Positions 1 through 9,988 of a stretch of DNA of 64,000 nucleotides are shown here, in pieces; within the stretch, counting starts at the first letter, position 1, and every line of letters begins with the position of its first letter. The stretch comes from Bog-473 sp963791995 (GTDB taxonomy: Bacteria > Actinomycetota > Acidimicrobiia > Acidimicrobiales > RAAP-2): assembly GCA_963791995.1 (NCBI GenBank), contig CAWBUQ010000023.1, forward strand, positions 372,001-436,000. Reading direction: 5' to 3'. The notes beneath the pieces were generated by a model. That model made no database searches and was not told the origin of the DNA. It worked only from the letters and a program-made list of their open reading frames with translations. The translations under genes and the position numbers were made by a program.

Positions 1-821
1 CGAGCGCGCTGCGCAGGACAGCGGCGTGGCCGACGCAGTCGAAGGCCCACGTGACCCCGCCCAGCGGGAACAGCGCACCGGCGGCGGACTCCCTGTTGGC
101 CGGGACCAGCTCGCGTACGGCGGCCGCAGCGTCGCCGGCGCTCGGCGTCGACGAAGTGGGTGGCGCCGAACTGCCGGCCGAGGTCCTCCTTGGCGGCCAC
201 CGTGTCGACGGCCACGATGCGGGTGGCCCCCGCGATGCGCAGCCCCTGGATCACGTTGAGGCCGACGCCGCCGACCCCGAAGACGGCGGCCGTGTCACCC
301 GGACGCACCTTGGCCCGGTTGAGCACCGCGCCCACGCCGGTCAGCACGCCGCAGCCGATGAGGCAGGCCGACGACAGCGGGATGTCCTTGGGGATCCGTA
401 CCGCCTGCACCTCGCTGACGATCGTCACCTCGGAGAAGACCGATGCCGCGGCGAAGTTCGAGGCCGGCTCGCCCTTGAAGGTGAAGGGCGTCGAGATGTT
501 CCCGAGCGAGCTCTTGCACATGGTCGGGTGCCCGGTGCTGCAGGCTCGGCACGCACCGCAGCTGGCCAGCGTGGCGATGACGACGTGGTCACCGGGCTTG
601 ACCGAGCGCACGGCGTCGCCGACGGCCTCGACGATGCCGGCCCCCTCGTGGCCGAGCACGGCCGGGGCCGGGAACGGGATGGTGCCGTCGATGACCGAGA
701 GGTCCGAGTGGCACACGCCGGCCGCCTGCATGCGCACCTGCACCTCGTTCGGGCCTGGGCCGCGCACTTCGAGCGCGTCGGTGACCTCGACACCCTCCCC
801 CGTATAGACGATGCCTCGCAC
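1..821 (-). CDS. Zn-dependent alcohol dehydrogenase (MDR family), 3' end cut by window
   Basis: Oxidises an alcohol to an aldehyde or ketone with NAD(P). The GTG start abuts the TAA of the upstream acyl-CoA synthetase with no gap, and GAGAGGAG lies just before it. Catalytic zinc ligands are Cys37, His58-Glu59 and Cys157. The structural-zinc cysteines are at about 88, 91, 94 and 102. The Rossmann motif GVGGVG is at about 182-187. The reading frame shifts by one extra base near position 147; after it the protein continues in the neighbouring frame to the window edge. Last gene visible in the left catabolic operon. The layout resembles class III/NDMA-type dehydrogenases, but the true substrate cannot be read from the sequence. 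Confidence 0.85.
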   Translation of the reverse strand, partial: MRGIVYTGEGVEVTDALEVRGPGPNEVQVRMQAAGVCHSDLSVIDGTIPFPAPAVLGHEGAGIVEAVGDAVRSVKPGDHVVIATLASCGACRACSTGHPTMCKSSLGNISTPFTFKGEPASNFAAASVFSEVTIVSEVQAVRIPKDIPLSSACLIGCGVLTGVGAVLNRAKVRPGDTAAVFGVGGVGLNVIQGLRIAGATRIVAVDTVAAKEDLGRQFGATHFVDAERRRRCGRRTRAGPGQQGVRRRCAVPAGRGHVGLRLRRPRRCPAQRA

Positions 822-2499
822 TTATTTGCTCCTCTCGTTGATCACGACGTGGTCGGCGCCCTCTTCATGGCGGCGCCGCAGCTCACGCTTGAGAACCTTC
901 CCGCTGGCGTTCACCGGTAGCTCCTCGACGAACACCACGCCGCGGGGCACTTTGTAGTTGGCCATGACCTCGCGGGACCAGCCGAGGATGCTCCGTCCGA
1001 GCTCGTCGCCGGACGTTCCCGACGGACACCGGCACGACATAGGCGCAGCCGACCTCGCCCATCCGCTCGTCCGGGACATCCGACGACGGCCACCTGCGCC
1101 ACGGCCTCGTGGCCGCGCAGGATGGCTTCGATCTCGGCCGGGTAGGCGTTGAAGCCGCCGACGACGTACATGTCCTTGACCCGGTCGGTGATGGTGACGT
1201 TCCCCGCCTCGTCCATGACGCCGATGTCGCCCGTGTGCAGCCACCCGTCGTCGTCGATGGCCTCGGCCGTCGCGCTCCTCGTTGCCCCAGTAGCCGGACA
1301 TCACGGTGTAGCCCCGGACCACGATCTCGCCGGGCTCGCCCGCTGGGACCTCCCGTCCTTCGGCCACGGCGCGCACCTCGAGGTCCGGAATGGCGCGGCC
1401 GGAGGTGCCGGCGATGATCTCGGGTGGGTCGCTGCGTCGGCACATCGTCACCGTCCCGCACGACTCGGTCAGCCCGTATGCGGTGAGCACGGTGTCGAAA
1501 CCGAGCTCGGCGCGCATGGCGTGCACGAGCTCGACCGGCACGACGGCCGCGCCGGTGACGCCGAGGCGGAGCGAGGAGAGGTCGTGGTCGGCGCGCCGGG
1601 GATCGGCCAGCAGCGTCTGGTAGAGCGTCGGTGGCCCGGGGAGCACGCTGATGCGCTCGGCCGCGATGCGCTCCATGACCGCGGTCGGCGTCGAACACCG
1701 GCTCGGGAACAACCGTCGCACCCGCCATGATGCAGGCGAGGATGCCCGCCTTGTAGCCGAAGGTGTGGAAGAAGGGATTGACGACGAGATAGCGATCGCC
1801 CGCTTCCAGGCCGACGATGGAGGACCAGGTGCCGAAGGTGCGCAGCGTCTGGGCCTGCGTCGTCGCCGCTCCCTTGGGGTAACCGGTCGTGCCCGAGGTG
1901 AAGATGAGGTCCGAGGTGTCGTCGGGCTCGACCGCAGCCGCCCGGGCCGCCGTGACTGCGGGGTCCACCGCCTCGCCGGCCCCGAGGAACTCGCGCAGGC
2001 CGAGCAACGGCACCCCGGGCGGCGTCGCCCCCGCCCTCGTCTTTGAGCAGCACGATGCGCTCGAGCGCGCCCGGTGTCCTCCCCCGCCAGCATGGCGGGG
2101 TAGTCGGCACCGAGGAACCCCCGCACGGTCACTAACGTCGTGGCGCCCGACGTGCGCACGATGTAAGCGGCCTCGCCACCTTTGAAGCGCGTGTTCAGCG
2201 GGACCAGCACCGCGCCGGCACGGAGTGCGCCCAGGGCGGCCAGCATCCATTCGGCGCAGTTGGGGGCCCAGATCGCCACGCGTTCCTTGGCGCCGACGCC
2301 GGCGGCCACGAAGCCCACGCGCGTAGCGGTCGACCTCCGACGCCAGCTGCGAGTAGGACAGGCGTACCGGACCGTCGACGATGGCTTCGATCGCACCGTG
2401 GCGGGTCGCGGCATCCTCGACCAGTCGGGGCACGGTGCCCCAGATGAGGTCAGCACGTGGGTCCTCTTGGCCCGCAGGCGCGCCGCCGATCCCCGTCAT
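822..2499 (-). CDS. AMP-forming acyl-CoA synthetase (frameshifted)
   Basis: Activates a carboxylic acid to its acyl-CoA through an acyl-adenylate. The ATG overlaps the SDR stop as ATGA. Conserved blocks occur in order but in changing frames: an N-terminal substrate region, the P-loop FTSGTTGYPKG, the A5-type YGLTESCGT, the A7/A8 blocks DDGWLHTGD and KDMYVVGGFNAYPAEIE, and the C-terminal PVNASGKVLKREL with the catalytic lysine. Seven single-base insertions are needed, near 2315, 2068, 2030, 1683, 1265, 1078 and 1010, several in G or C runs. Removing them gives 556 residues, the normal family length. The gene was probably functional and the breaks are probably errors. The acid activated is unknown. 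Confidence 0.85.
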
Positions 2500-3314
2500 G
2501 GATGTTGGCTGCTCACGGAAATGACCTCGCCCGAGAGATACGAGGAGTAGTCGCTGGCCAAGAAGACGATGACGTTCGCCACCTCCCAGGTCTCGGCGCC
2601 GCGTCCGAACAGCTCTCGCCGGCGTAAGACGGCCAGGTCCTCGTCGGGGATGGCCCGGTTCAAGAACGGGTGCTCCGCCAGGCTGGGCGACACGGCGTTG
2701 ACGCGGACGCCCGACGGTGCCGCCTCGGCCGCCGCGCAGCGGGTGAGGGCCATCACCCCGGCTTTGGCCGCCGCATAGTGCGCCTGGCCGGGCTGAGCGC
2801 GCCAGCCGAGCACGGACGCGTTGTTCACGATCACGCCGGACTTCTGGGTCAGCATGTGCGTCAGCGCCGCACGCGTGCACCGGAACGTGCCGGTGAGCGT
2901 GATGTCGAGCACCGTCGACCATTGCTCGTCGGTCATCTCGACCAACGGCACCGTGCCACCGAGGCCCGCATTGTGCACGGCAATGTCGATGCGGCCGAAG
3001 CGGGCCACGGTGCCGTCGTAGAGGGCACGCACCCGTGACTCGTCGCGCACGTCGCAGGCGAGCGCGTGCACCCGTATCGGGCCGTCAGGCGTGTCCGCCG
3101 CAAGCTGCTCGGCCGTCTCGCTCAGGCGTCTTTCGTGGGCGTCGGACACCACGACGGACGCGCCCTCCTCGAGGCAACGCCGGGCGGTGGCCGACCCGAT
3201 GCCTGTCCCCGCCGCCGCGGTCACGATCACGATCTTGCCCTCCAGGAGTCCGTGGCCGCCTGGTGGCGCCGGCGGCGGTGGCGGCTCGAATGACGCGTCG
3301 AGGCTTGTGCTCAT
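2496..3314 (-). CDS. Short-chain dehydrogenase/reductase
   Basis: A 272-residue NAD(P)-dependent SDR. The cofactor motif TAAAGTGIG is at about 32-40 (a TGxxxGIG variant), NAG at 115-117, the active-site serine in NNAS at 164-167, and Tyr180/Lys184 form YxxxK. A proline-rich stretch at about residues 11-18 precedes the fold. The start overlaps the upstream acyl-CoA dehydrogenase stop (ATGA) and its own stop overlaps the next ATG, so translation is probably coupled. In this company it may oxidise a hydroxyacyl-CoA or sterol-side-chain alcohol, which is inference from neighbours. The frame is intact. Confidence 0.88.
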   Translation of the reverse strand: MSTSLDASFEPPPPPAPPGGHGLLEGKIVIVTAAAGTGIGSATARRCLEEGASVVVSDAHERRLSETAEQLAADTPDGPIRVHALACDVRDESRVRALYDGTVARFGRIDIAVHNAGLGGTVPLVEMTDEQWSTVLDITLTGTFRCTRAALTHMLTQKSGVIVNNASVLGWRAQPGQAHYAAAKAGVMALTRCAAAEAAPSGVRVNAVSPSLAEHPFLNRAIPDEDLAVLRRRELFGRGAETWEVANVIVFLASDYSSYLSGEVISVSSQHP

Positions 3315-4517
3315 GCCACCCCTTTCGGCTCGGCCGGGAGGCCGAGCACGCGCTCGCCGATGATGTTGCGCTGGATCTGATTGGACCCGCCGTAAATCGT
3401 CTCGGAGCGGGCGAAGAGGAAGGAGCGCTGCAGCTCGCCCAATCCGTATCCCCCGTTCTCGGGCAATGGGCTCGCCGTCGAGCACCGTCGCGCGCGGACC
3501 GAGAATCGACATGGCCAGCTCGCCGAGGCGCCGGTGCCACGTGCCCCAGAAGAGCTTCGCGATGGACGCTTCGGGCGGGGCGACGGGGCCGTCGACCCCC
3601 GAGAGGGAGCGGAGTGTGTTGTAGCGCATGATCGTCAGCTCGATGTGCGCCTGTGCCAACTTCTGGCGCACCACCGGGTCGCGTGCACGACCGTTCTCCG
3701 TCGCCAGGGCCACGATCCCGTCGAGCTCACGGCGGAAGCCGAGCTGGAAGCCGAGCAGGGCCACGCCGCGCTCGAAGGCAAGCGTGGCCAGTGCGACGCG
3801 CCAGCCTTCGCCGACCCCGCCCACCACGTTGTCGGCGCTCGTGCGCGCCCCGTCGAAGAAGACCTCGTTGAACTCACTGGTCCGGGTCAGCTGGGTGATG
3901 GGCCGCACTTCCACCCCCGGCTGGTCCATCGGCACCAACAGATAGGACAGGCCCTTGTGGCGCGCCGAGGCGGGATCGGTCCGACAGACCACGAAGCACC
4001 AGTCGGCTTGGTGGGCCAGCGACGTCCAGACCTTCTGGCCGGTGACGACCCACTCGTCACCGTCTCGTTCCGCCCGCGTCTTGACGTTGGCCAGGTCGCT
4101 GCCCGCATCGGGCTCGGAGTACCCCTGGCACCACAGTTCGTCGCCCTGGCGGATGGGCGGGAGGAAGCGGGCCTGCTGAGCCGGCGACCCGTAGTGGATG
4201 AGGGTCGGTCCGAGCAGCCCTTCTCCCATGACATTGACCCGGCCCGGGGCCGCGGCCCGCGCGTACTCCTCGTTGAAGATGACCTGCTCGGTCATGGAGG
4301 CGCCCCGGCCTCCGAGCTCGGACGGCCAGCCCAGGCAGGTCCAGCCCCCCTCGGCCAGGACTTTCTCCCATCGCCGCCGGATCTCGAAACCGAACGTCTC
4401 GTCGCCCGAGCCTCCCCGCCCGCCGAGCTCGGCGAACTCCCCGACCAGGTTCTCCTCGAGGAACCGGCGGACCTCCTCCCGGAACGCCACGTCCTCGGGA
4501 CGGTCTCGCAGATCCAT
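3311..4517 (-). CDS. Acyl-CoA dehydrogenase
   Basis: FAD-dependent alpha,beta-desaturase of an acyl-CoA, about 401 residues after correction. The N-terminal helical domain is followed by the mid-domain hallmarks WCQGYSEPDAGSDLA and WVVTGQKVWTS. The C-terminal flavin/tetramer segment ETIYGGSNQIQRNII lies in the neighbouring frame. One extra base near 3470 shifts the frame; without correction the gene would read through into the SDR. The corrected end GVA-TGA overlaps the SDR start by ATGA. The start was chosen at ATG 4517, because the family begins close to this point (MDLRDRPEDVAFRE). Belongs to the subfamily often found in actinobacterial steroid and terpenoid catabolism. Confidence 0.87.
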
Positions 4518-4563
4518 TGCCCCGGGAGCGTAGCGAAGCACGCACCCCCGATCTGACGGGTCG

Positions 4564-6004
4564 TCAGATCCAGGCCGGCGGATGCGTGCCGATCGGCGAG
4601 GTGGAGCTCTCCCAGCGCGCCGGCGTCGCTGAGAGCTGGGCGACCGGGGCCAGATGGCGCAGTCGGCCGAAGGGGGTGTCGCTCTCGGTCAGATAGCTGG
4701 CGACGTCGCCGAAGCCGGTGGCATCGACGTCCGCGCCGGTCGCGGTCGTGGTGAACCACCCCGCGGTCTGACAGAGCGAGGCGCGCACGTGGTAGCTCCC
4801 GCCCTCCCGCGCCCGGCGCCACAGCGCCCCCATCGTCCCGAGCGCAGCCAGGTACCCCGTCGTGTAGTCGCACGCTGCGGCCGGAAGCAGCGCCGGATGA
4901 TCCGCGCCCCCCTGGCCCACGGCGAGGCCCGACACCGTCTGGGCCATCTGCTCCCATCCGGGACGGAGGTGCCACGGGCCTGCGTCGCCGTAGCAATTGA
5001 TGGTCACGACCACGATCCCGGGGCGCAGCACGGCCAAGTCCTCGGGTCCGAAGCCGCGGCGGGCCAGCGACCCACCGCGGTAGCCCTGGGCGAAGACGTC
5101 GGCCTGCGACGCCAGACCGCGGAGCGTCGCCACGCCGTCGGGATCGTCGAGCTCGAGAACGCACGATCGCTTTCCGTGACTCGTCTCCATCACGAAGGCA
5201 GGGATGTTGGCGAGGCGCGCCGAGTTGACCAGCAGCACCTCCGCCCCGTGTTCCGCCAGGGTGCGGCCGTGCGTGGGTCCGGCGAGCAGCCGGCTCAGAT
5301 CGAGGACGCGGACGCCGCCCAGAGGACGACCGCGGTCACCGGCAGAAGAACGTAGAGGTTCGGGCGGGCTGTCCCCGATCTTCTCGATGCTGACCCGTCC
5401 CAGAGGCGCAATGGCGCGCGCTTGGGGATGCGCCGACCATTCTTTCGCAGAGCGCGCCATGGCGCCGCACGTGCCGGCGGCGGCAAGCGCGTCCTCGAGC
5501 GCCGGGCGCGTCCCAACGCGCCACCCGGTCGGCCACCACCTCGGTCGGGCTGTCGACGGCGCAACCGAGCACGTCGCACGTGATGGCGCCGAGGTGCGCG
5601 AACTCGCCATGGAGGTGGATCCAGCGCTCGTCCCGGCACTGGTAGAGCTTGACGAGCGGGCGGTCGAGGCTCCACGGGGCGACCGGGGTTTCGCCGCCCT
5701 CGACGCCCTGGAACGCGAAGCCGACCAGCGACGCGCCGGCGTGACCCCGGCGGATCGTGACCTCCTGGGCGGCGCCCCCGCGCGCGTTCCACAGGAGGGA
5801 CGCCGCCGCGCCGATGGCACCCAGGACCGAGGCGGCGGCCTCCACCACGGCGAACGGCGTCGCGAAGGGACGCTCGTCGCCCACGATCGTGACCCGGTCG
5901 GCGGCCTCGGCCGGCAGCCCGACCTCCTGGAGCAGCCCGGCGATCACGACGGCATCGTAGGGCGCGATACTCGGTGCGGCGGGGGTGAAGAAAGGGGGGT
6001 GCAT
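4564..6004 (-). CDS. Two-domain CaiB/BaiF family CoA-transferase
   Basis: Family III CoA-transferase moving CoA between acyl groups. The first half (to about residue 230) is a partial CaiB-like domain. The second starts with the classic GVRVLDLSRLLAGPTHGRTLAEHGAEVLLV entry, here described as GVRVLDLSR followed by the family GP..GR..AE..GAEV pattern. One extra base near 5515 separates the halves. Corrected length is about 479 residues, normal for two-domain members. The ATG at 6004 overlaps, on the other strand, the ATG at 6003 of the divergent amidohydrolase within the palindrome GCATGC. Its ribosome site is weak, so a slightly later start is possible. First gene of the minus-strand catabolic cluster. 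Confidence 0.8.
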
Positions 6005-7211
6005 GCCCTACTCGGAAGGTCGGGTCGTCCACGACGCGGACGCCCACATCATGGAGACGCCGACGTGGCTGCGCGACCACGCCGAGGCGGCGTTCCGGGA
6101 CCGGCTGCCGGTGCTGGCGTATCAGAGCGGCAACGAGCTGCGCCAGACCGGTGACCCTGCCGAGCAACAGCACGACCTCGAGGCGTCGTTCGACCGGCTG
6201 CGCGAGAAGCATGCGTCCGCGGCGTACCGGGCCGACGAGGAGGCCGAGATCATGGCCCGGAAGAACTTTGCGGCCACGGGGTCCTTCATCGCCTCGGACC
6301 GGCCCCGGGCGCTGGACCTCTTGGGGTTCTCGAGTCAGCTCGTCTTCAACACGTTCCACAACGGGCGGCTGCACGACCTCGAGCACGGCGACGACGTGGA
6401 CCTCGCGTATGCGGCGGCGCGGGCGCACAACCGCGGCATGCTCGAGTTCTGTTCGGTCGATGCGCGGCTGCTGCCGTCTTTGTACGTGCCGCTGTGCGAT
6501 CCGGCGCGTGCCGTGGCTGCGGCGGGCGAGGCGCTGGCCGAAGGGGCGGCGGCGTTGTTGGTGGCCTCGGGGTGCCCGCCCCGATACTCCCCCAGCCACA
6601 CCGACCTCTTCGGCGTGTGGGCCCAGGCCGAAGAGGCCGGGATCCCGATCGTCTTCCATGTGGGCGGGACGGGCGATCTGATCGACCCGCACTACTTCGT
6701 CAACGGGTTGCCGGTGCCGCCGGACTTCCACGGCGGCGAGGAGAACTTCCGCTCGGTCGACTACATGGGGATCCCGGTGCCGCCGGCCCAGACGCTGGCG
6801 ACGCTGATCTTCGACGGGGTGCTGGAGCGCTTTCCCGGTCTGCGGGTGGGGGTCATCGAGCAGGGGGCGATCTGGGTGCCGTCGTGGGTGCGCCAGATGG
6901 AGTCGGCGTTCGAGGCGTTCGCCCGCCACGAGGAGCGGCTGCAGTCGCTGTCGATGCGCCCGTCTGACTACGTGCACCGCCAGGTCCGCTTCACGCCGTA
7001 TCCGACGGAGGACGTCGGGTGGATCGTGGCGCAGGCGGGCGCCGACTTGGTGATGTTCTCGTCCGACTACCCCCACGTCGAGGGCGGGCGCAAACCGCTG
7101 GAGCGTTTCGAGGCGTCCTTGGGCGATGCCGGCGAGGACGTCCGCCGGGCGTTCTACACCGACAACTTCATGTTCTTGATGGGGAGCGCGGCCGCCGCGC
7201 TGGCGGCCTGA
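6003..7211 (+). CDS. Amidohydrolase-2 family metal-dependent hydrolase
   Basis: A 402-residue TIM-barrel protein of the amidohydrolase-2/ACMSD-like group, which hydrolyses or decarboxylates cyclic substrates using a divalent metal. Visible metal-site elements are DADAHIMET near the N terminus, with an A replacing the first His of the usual HxH, then FHVGGTG in the middle and SSDYPHVEGG near the C terminus with the conserved Asp and His. ATG 6003 follows AAAGGGGGG, so it is preferred over GTG 5985. The stop overlaps the next gene by one base (TGATG). Such proteins often sit with acyl-CoA genes for ring or sterol catabolism. Substrate unknown. Confidence 0.85.
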   Translation: MPYSEGRVVHDADAHIMETPTWLRDHAEAAFRDRLPVLAYQSGNELRQTGDPAEQQHDLEASFDRLREKHASAAYRADEEAEIMARKNFAATGSFIASDRPRALDLLGFSSQLVFNTFHNGRLHDLEHGDDVDLAYAAARAHNRGMLEFCSVDARLLPSLYVPLCDPARAVAAAGEALAEGAAALLVASGCPPRYSPSHTDLFGVWAQAEEAGIPIVFHVGGTGDLIDPHYFVNGLPVPPDFHGGEENFRSVDYMGIPVPPAQTLATLIFDGVLERFPGLRVGVIEQGAIWVPSWVRQMESAFEAFARHEERLQSLSMRPSDYVHRQVRFTPYPTEDVGWIVAQAGADLVMFSSDYPHVEGGRKPLERFEASLGDAGEDVRRAFYTDNFMFLMGSAAAALAA

Positions 7212-8396
7212 TGGTCAGCGGGTTGGTCGAGCCGGGGTTCGAAGGGGTTCGAGACGCGTTCGCGGCGAACTTCGATGCCGGACACGAGGTCGGCGCCGCG
7301 TTGTGCGTCCACGTGGACGGGCACAAGGTCGTCGATCTGTACGGCGGCTCGTTCGACGTGTCGGGGTCACGGGCGTACGGGCCCGACACGCTGCAGCTCG
7401 TCTTCTCGTCGACCAAGGGCGCCACGGCGGTCTGCGCCAACCTGCTGGCCCAGCGCGGACTGCTCGACCTCGACGCGCCGGTGACGACGTACTGGCCCGA
7501 GTTCGCCCAGGCCGGGAAGTCGGACGTACCGGTGCGGTTCTTGCTGACGCACCAGGCGGGCGTGCCGGCCCTGGACCGGACGTTGACGCAGGAGGAGGTG
7601 TGGGCGTGGGACCCCGTCATCGACGCGCTGGCCGCACAGAAGCCGTTTTGGGAGCCCGGTACGGCGCACGGCTACCACGCGCTGACGTACGGGTATCTCG
7701 TCGGGGAGGTGGTGCGACGGGTCACCGGGCGCACGATCGGGACGTTCTTCGCCGAGGAGGTAGCGGGGCCGCTCGGCCTCGACTTCTACATCGGGTTGCC
7801 CGAAGAGCTCGAGCCCCGGGTGTCGCCGATCGTGGCGGCACCGATCATGGGTGCGCAGACCCAGGGCGCCGACGGGTCGGGCTACTCGTCCACCCTGCTG
7901 GCCCGCGCCTTGAACATGGGTGGGGCCATCAGGGACCGCGAGTGGATGAACCAGCGGGGTTGGCATGCCGCCGAGGTCCCCGGTGGCACCGGCATCACGA
8001 ATGCGGCCTCGCTCTCACGCCTGTACGCCGGCCCTGATCGGCAAGGTCGAGGGCGGGCCGCCCGAGCCGGTCCTCGACCGCGGAGCAGCTCGAGCTCGGC
8101 CCGGACGGTGCAGACCTTCGGGGCCGGACCAGGTCTTCGCGTCGGTCGGTTTCGCGCTCGAACAGAAGATCGGCCTCGGTTTCTGGTGTGCCAGCCCGGT
8201 CACCCGCTGGGGTGGCCCGGGCGCGTTCGGCCATGGCGGTGCCGGCGGCTCATACGGATTCGCCGACCCCGAGGCGGGTCTCGCCGTCGGGTACGTCATG
8301 AACAAGATGGCCGAAGGCGTCCTCGTCGACCCCCGGGAAGCCTCCATCATTGCGGCGGTCTACGCCGCCACCGGGGCCGAAGCGAAATACATCTGA
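7211..8396 (+). CDS. Beta-lactamase-fold serine hydrolase (EstB/class C-like, frameshifted)
   Basis: Serine esterase or peptidase of the class C beta-lactamase fold, used in many actinobacteria as an esterase rather than for drug resistance. SSTK at residues 66-69 gives the nucleophile Ser and general-base Lys. HGYHALTYGY holds the second motif tyrosine, and GHGGAGGS near the C terminus replaces the KTG triad. Four single-base insertions between about 8030 and 8125 shift the frame three residue blocks in a row. Corrected length is 393 residues, typical for the family. Translationally coupled to the amidohydrolase by TGATG. No signal peptide, so probably cytoplasmic. Confidence 0.8.
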
Positions 8397-8436
8397 CCTG
8401 GGAGATGTTGGAATTGGCGGAAAGAAAGGTTGTGTG

Positions 8437-9012
8437 ATGTTCACGCGCAAGTCCGCCACTACCGACGACACCACATTCGAGGTCACCAAGTCCGAGGAGG
8501 AGTGGAAGGAGCAGCTGGCTCCCGACCGCTACGCCGTGTTGCGGCGGGCGGGCACCGAGCCGGCCTGGTCCGGCGACCTGCTGCACGTCGACGGTGAGGG
8601 CGTGTTCCGCTGTGCCGGCTGCGATGCCGAGCTCTTCGACACCGACTCCAAGTTCGACTCGGGCTCGGGCTGGCCCAGCTTCGACCGGGCCCGGACCGCG
8701 GGCACGATCGTGGAGAAGACGGACCGTAAATTCGGCATGTCGCGCACCGAGATCCTGTGCGCCCGGTGCGGCGGCCACCTCGGGCACGTGTTCCCCGACG
8801 GGCCGACCGACACCGGTTTGCGCTACTGCGTGAACTCGCTGTCCCTGACCTACGAGCCAGAGGCAGCGTCCGGATCCGGACCGGAGCCTGAGTCCCGGCC
8901 AACCGGCCCTCCACGGCGCCGAAGAGAGCCTCGAGCCGGGATGCCTCGGCCTCGAGGCCCAGGCGCCGCACCATTGAGGCGCCGAGAGCCAGCGCCGCGC
9001 AGATTTCGATGA
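8437..9012 (+). CDS. msrB: Peptide methionine-(R)-S-oxide reductase MsrB
   Basis: Repairs the R epimer of methionine sulfoxide in proteins using thioredoxin. Zinc-binding CxxC pairs are at Cys59/62 and Cys108/111. The resolving scaffold SGSGWPSF is at about 75-82, and the catalytic cysteine is Cys131 in LRYCVNS. The core ends near residue 142 (about 8865). The remaining Pro/Arg-rich tail to 9012 does not look like MsrB and is antisense to another candidate gene; an indel near 8870-8890 would bring a TGA at about 8890 into frame. Treat the true 3' end as about 8870-8893. Confidence 0.88.
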   Translation: MFTRKSATTDDTTFEVTKSEEEWKEQLAPDRYAVLRRAGTEPAWSGDLLHVDGEGVFRCAGCDAELFDTDSKFDSGSGWPSFDRARTAGTIVEKTDRKFGMSRTEILCARCGGHLGHVFPDGPTDTGLRYCVNSLSLTYEPEAASGSGPEPESRPTGPPRRRREPRAGMPRPRGPGAAPLRRREPAPRRFR

Positions 9013-9213
9013 CCTCCTCCCTCAGGAATGTGATCGCTGTCTGCCCGCACGCACCCGGGCAGACAGCCTGACCACGAGCACACTGCACAGGAGCGCAGCG
9101 ACAGCCGACGCAGCCGCTACCGTCGCCGGCTGGGCGGCCCCGCGCAGGAGGGCAAAGCCGACACGGACGCTCAGTCCCGGCCAGCCCGTCGTGGTGATCA
9201 GCCAGGGCGACAC
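8850..9213 (-). CDS. Possible small membrane protein downstream of ssb (frames broken)
   Basis: Directly after the ssb TGA a GTG begins a short product with one hydrophobic segment (VAAASAVAALLCSVLVV). That frame stops near 9022. In a neighbouring frame a helical stretch follows (about FLREEVIEICAALALG then LGLEAEASRLEALFGAVEG), with a strongly protein-like composition, and a TAG is available at 8850-8852 in the third frame. One protein split by indels would fit, as elsewhere in this part of the window, but the joins are not proven. No family recognised. It overlaps the 3' tail of msrB on the other strand. Confidence 0.3.
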
Positions 9214-9618
9214 TCACGCCTCGACGGACATCTCGTCGGCCGGCTCGGACGTGGTGCCGTGACGCTCGGCGCGGTGGACGTCCGCCGTGGCGAAGCGCAG
9301 GCTGGCGCCGACCTCGTCCGCAGTGATCTCGACCTTGGAACGATGTTCGCCGTCCTCGGTCTCCCAGGTCCGCTGTTCGAGCCGGCCGGTCACGACGACG
9401 CGCATGCCCTTGGCCAAGGACAGCGCCACGTTCTCAGCAAGATCGCGCCAGCAGATCACGTCGAAGAACGAGACGGACTCCTGCCATTCCTGGGTCGCCC
9501 TGTCCTGCCAACGCCGGTTGACGGCGACGCCGAGCTGCGCGGTCGCCTGACCCTCACGGGTATAGCGGATCTCGGGCTCGCGGGTCAGGTTCCCGGTGAT
9601 CGTCGTGGTGTTCGCCAT
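9214..9618 (-). CDS. ssb: Single-stranded DNA-binding protein (SSB)
   Basis: A 134-residue OB-fold protein that coats single-stranded DNA in replication and repair. It starts MANTTTITGNLTREPEIRYT and contains FFDVICWRDLAENV and GMRVVVTGRLEQR, all SSB hallmarks. It lacks the acidic DDDIPF-type tip and ends DEMSVEA, so it resembles a short or secondary SSB rather than the main replication form found beside rpsF/rpsR. It has no ribosomal-protein neighbours here, which supports that view. A small membrane-protein frame abuts its stop. Confidence 0.92.
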   Translation of the reverse strand: MANTTTITGNLTREPEIRYTREGQATAQLGVAVNRRWQDRATQEWQESVSFFDVICWRDLAENVALSLAKGMRVVVTGRLEQRTWETEDGEHRSKVEITADEVGASLRFATADVHRAERHGTTSEPADEMSVEA

Positions 9619-9763
9619 CTGATTCCTCGCTTTCGTCGCACCCCCGGACGAGGGTGTGACGAAGCGTGACGGATCGACCTTGCTGAATTCCTGACCGAAA
9701 CCTTGCAGAGGGGAAGATTTCTCGGCTGATCCGCGAACAACCAGGCCGCGGGACCGCTCGGCG

Positions 9764-9988
9764 TCAGGACTTCGGCTTCATCCCCAGGCAGCGCAAGACG
9801 AACGCGCCGAAGCGACCGGGCTCTTGTCCATGGCCGTGATGGTCGGCCGAATGCCCGTAGCGGGAGCCGAAGACGTCTCCCGAGCTCCCGGTGAGACCGG
9901 GCGCCGGAAACGTATTCGGCTCTTCGTACTTCGGCACCTTCGCCAGACGTCGTTTCGGCTTCCTCGGCTTGTCTCCGGCGCTCCCCAT
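9764..9988 (-). CDS. Small basic hypothetical protein
   Basis: A 74-residue product beginning MGSAGDKPRKPKRRLAKVP, rich in Lys, Arg, Pro, Gly and His, ending GRFGAFVLRCLGMKPKS. No signal peptide or membrane segment. It lies 145 bases upstream of ssb on the same strand. The codons use G or C in the third place as expected for this genome, which argues for a real gene, but no family is recognised and no strong ribosome site was noted. Confidence 0.45.
   Translation of the reverse strand: MGSAGDKPRKPKRRLAKVPKYEEPNTFPAPGLTGSSGDVFGSRYGHSADHHGHGQEPGRFGAFVLRCLGMKPKS

Noticed and set aside
5295..7076. Long minus-strand open frame opposite the amidohydrolase
   Set aside because: Arg/His-rich complement of a clear amidohydrolase, without any motif of its own.
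7211..8396. Beta-lactam resistance gene
   Set aside because: The SxxK fold is shared by many esterases; the GHGG motif and the catabolic neighbours point to a hydrolase, not a drug-resistance enzyme.
8937..9012. Pro/Arg-rich C-terminal extension of MsrB as a real domain
   Set aside because: It is the mirror of a more protein-like minus-strand frame, and MsrB proteins end soon after the catalytic cysteine segment.
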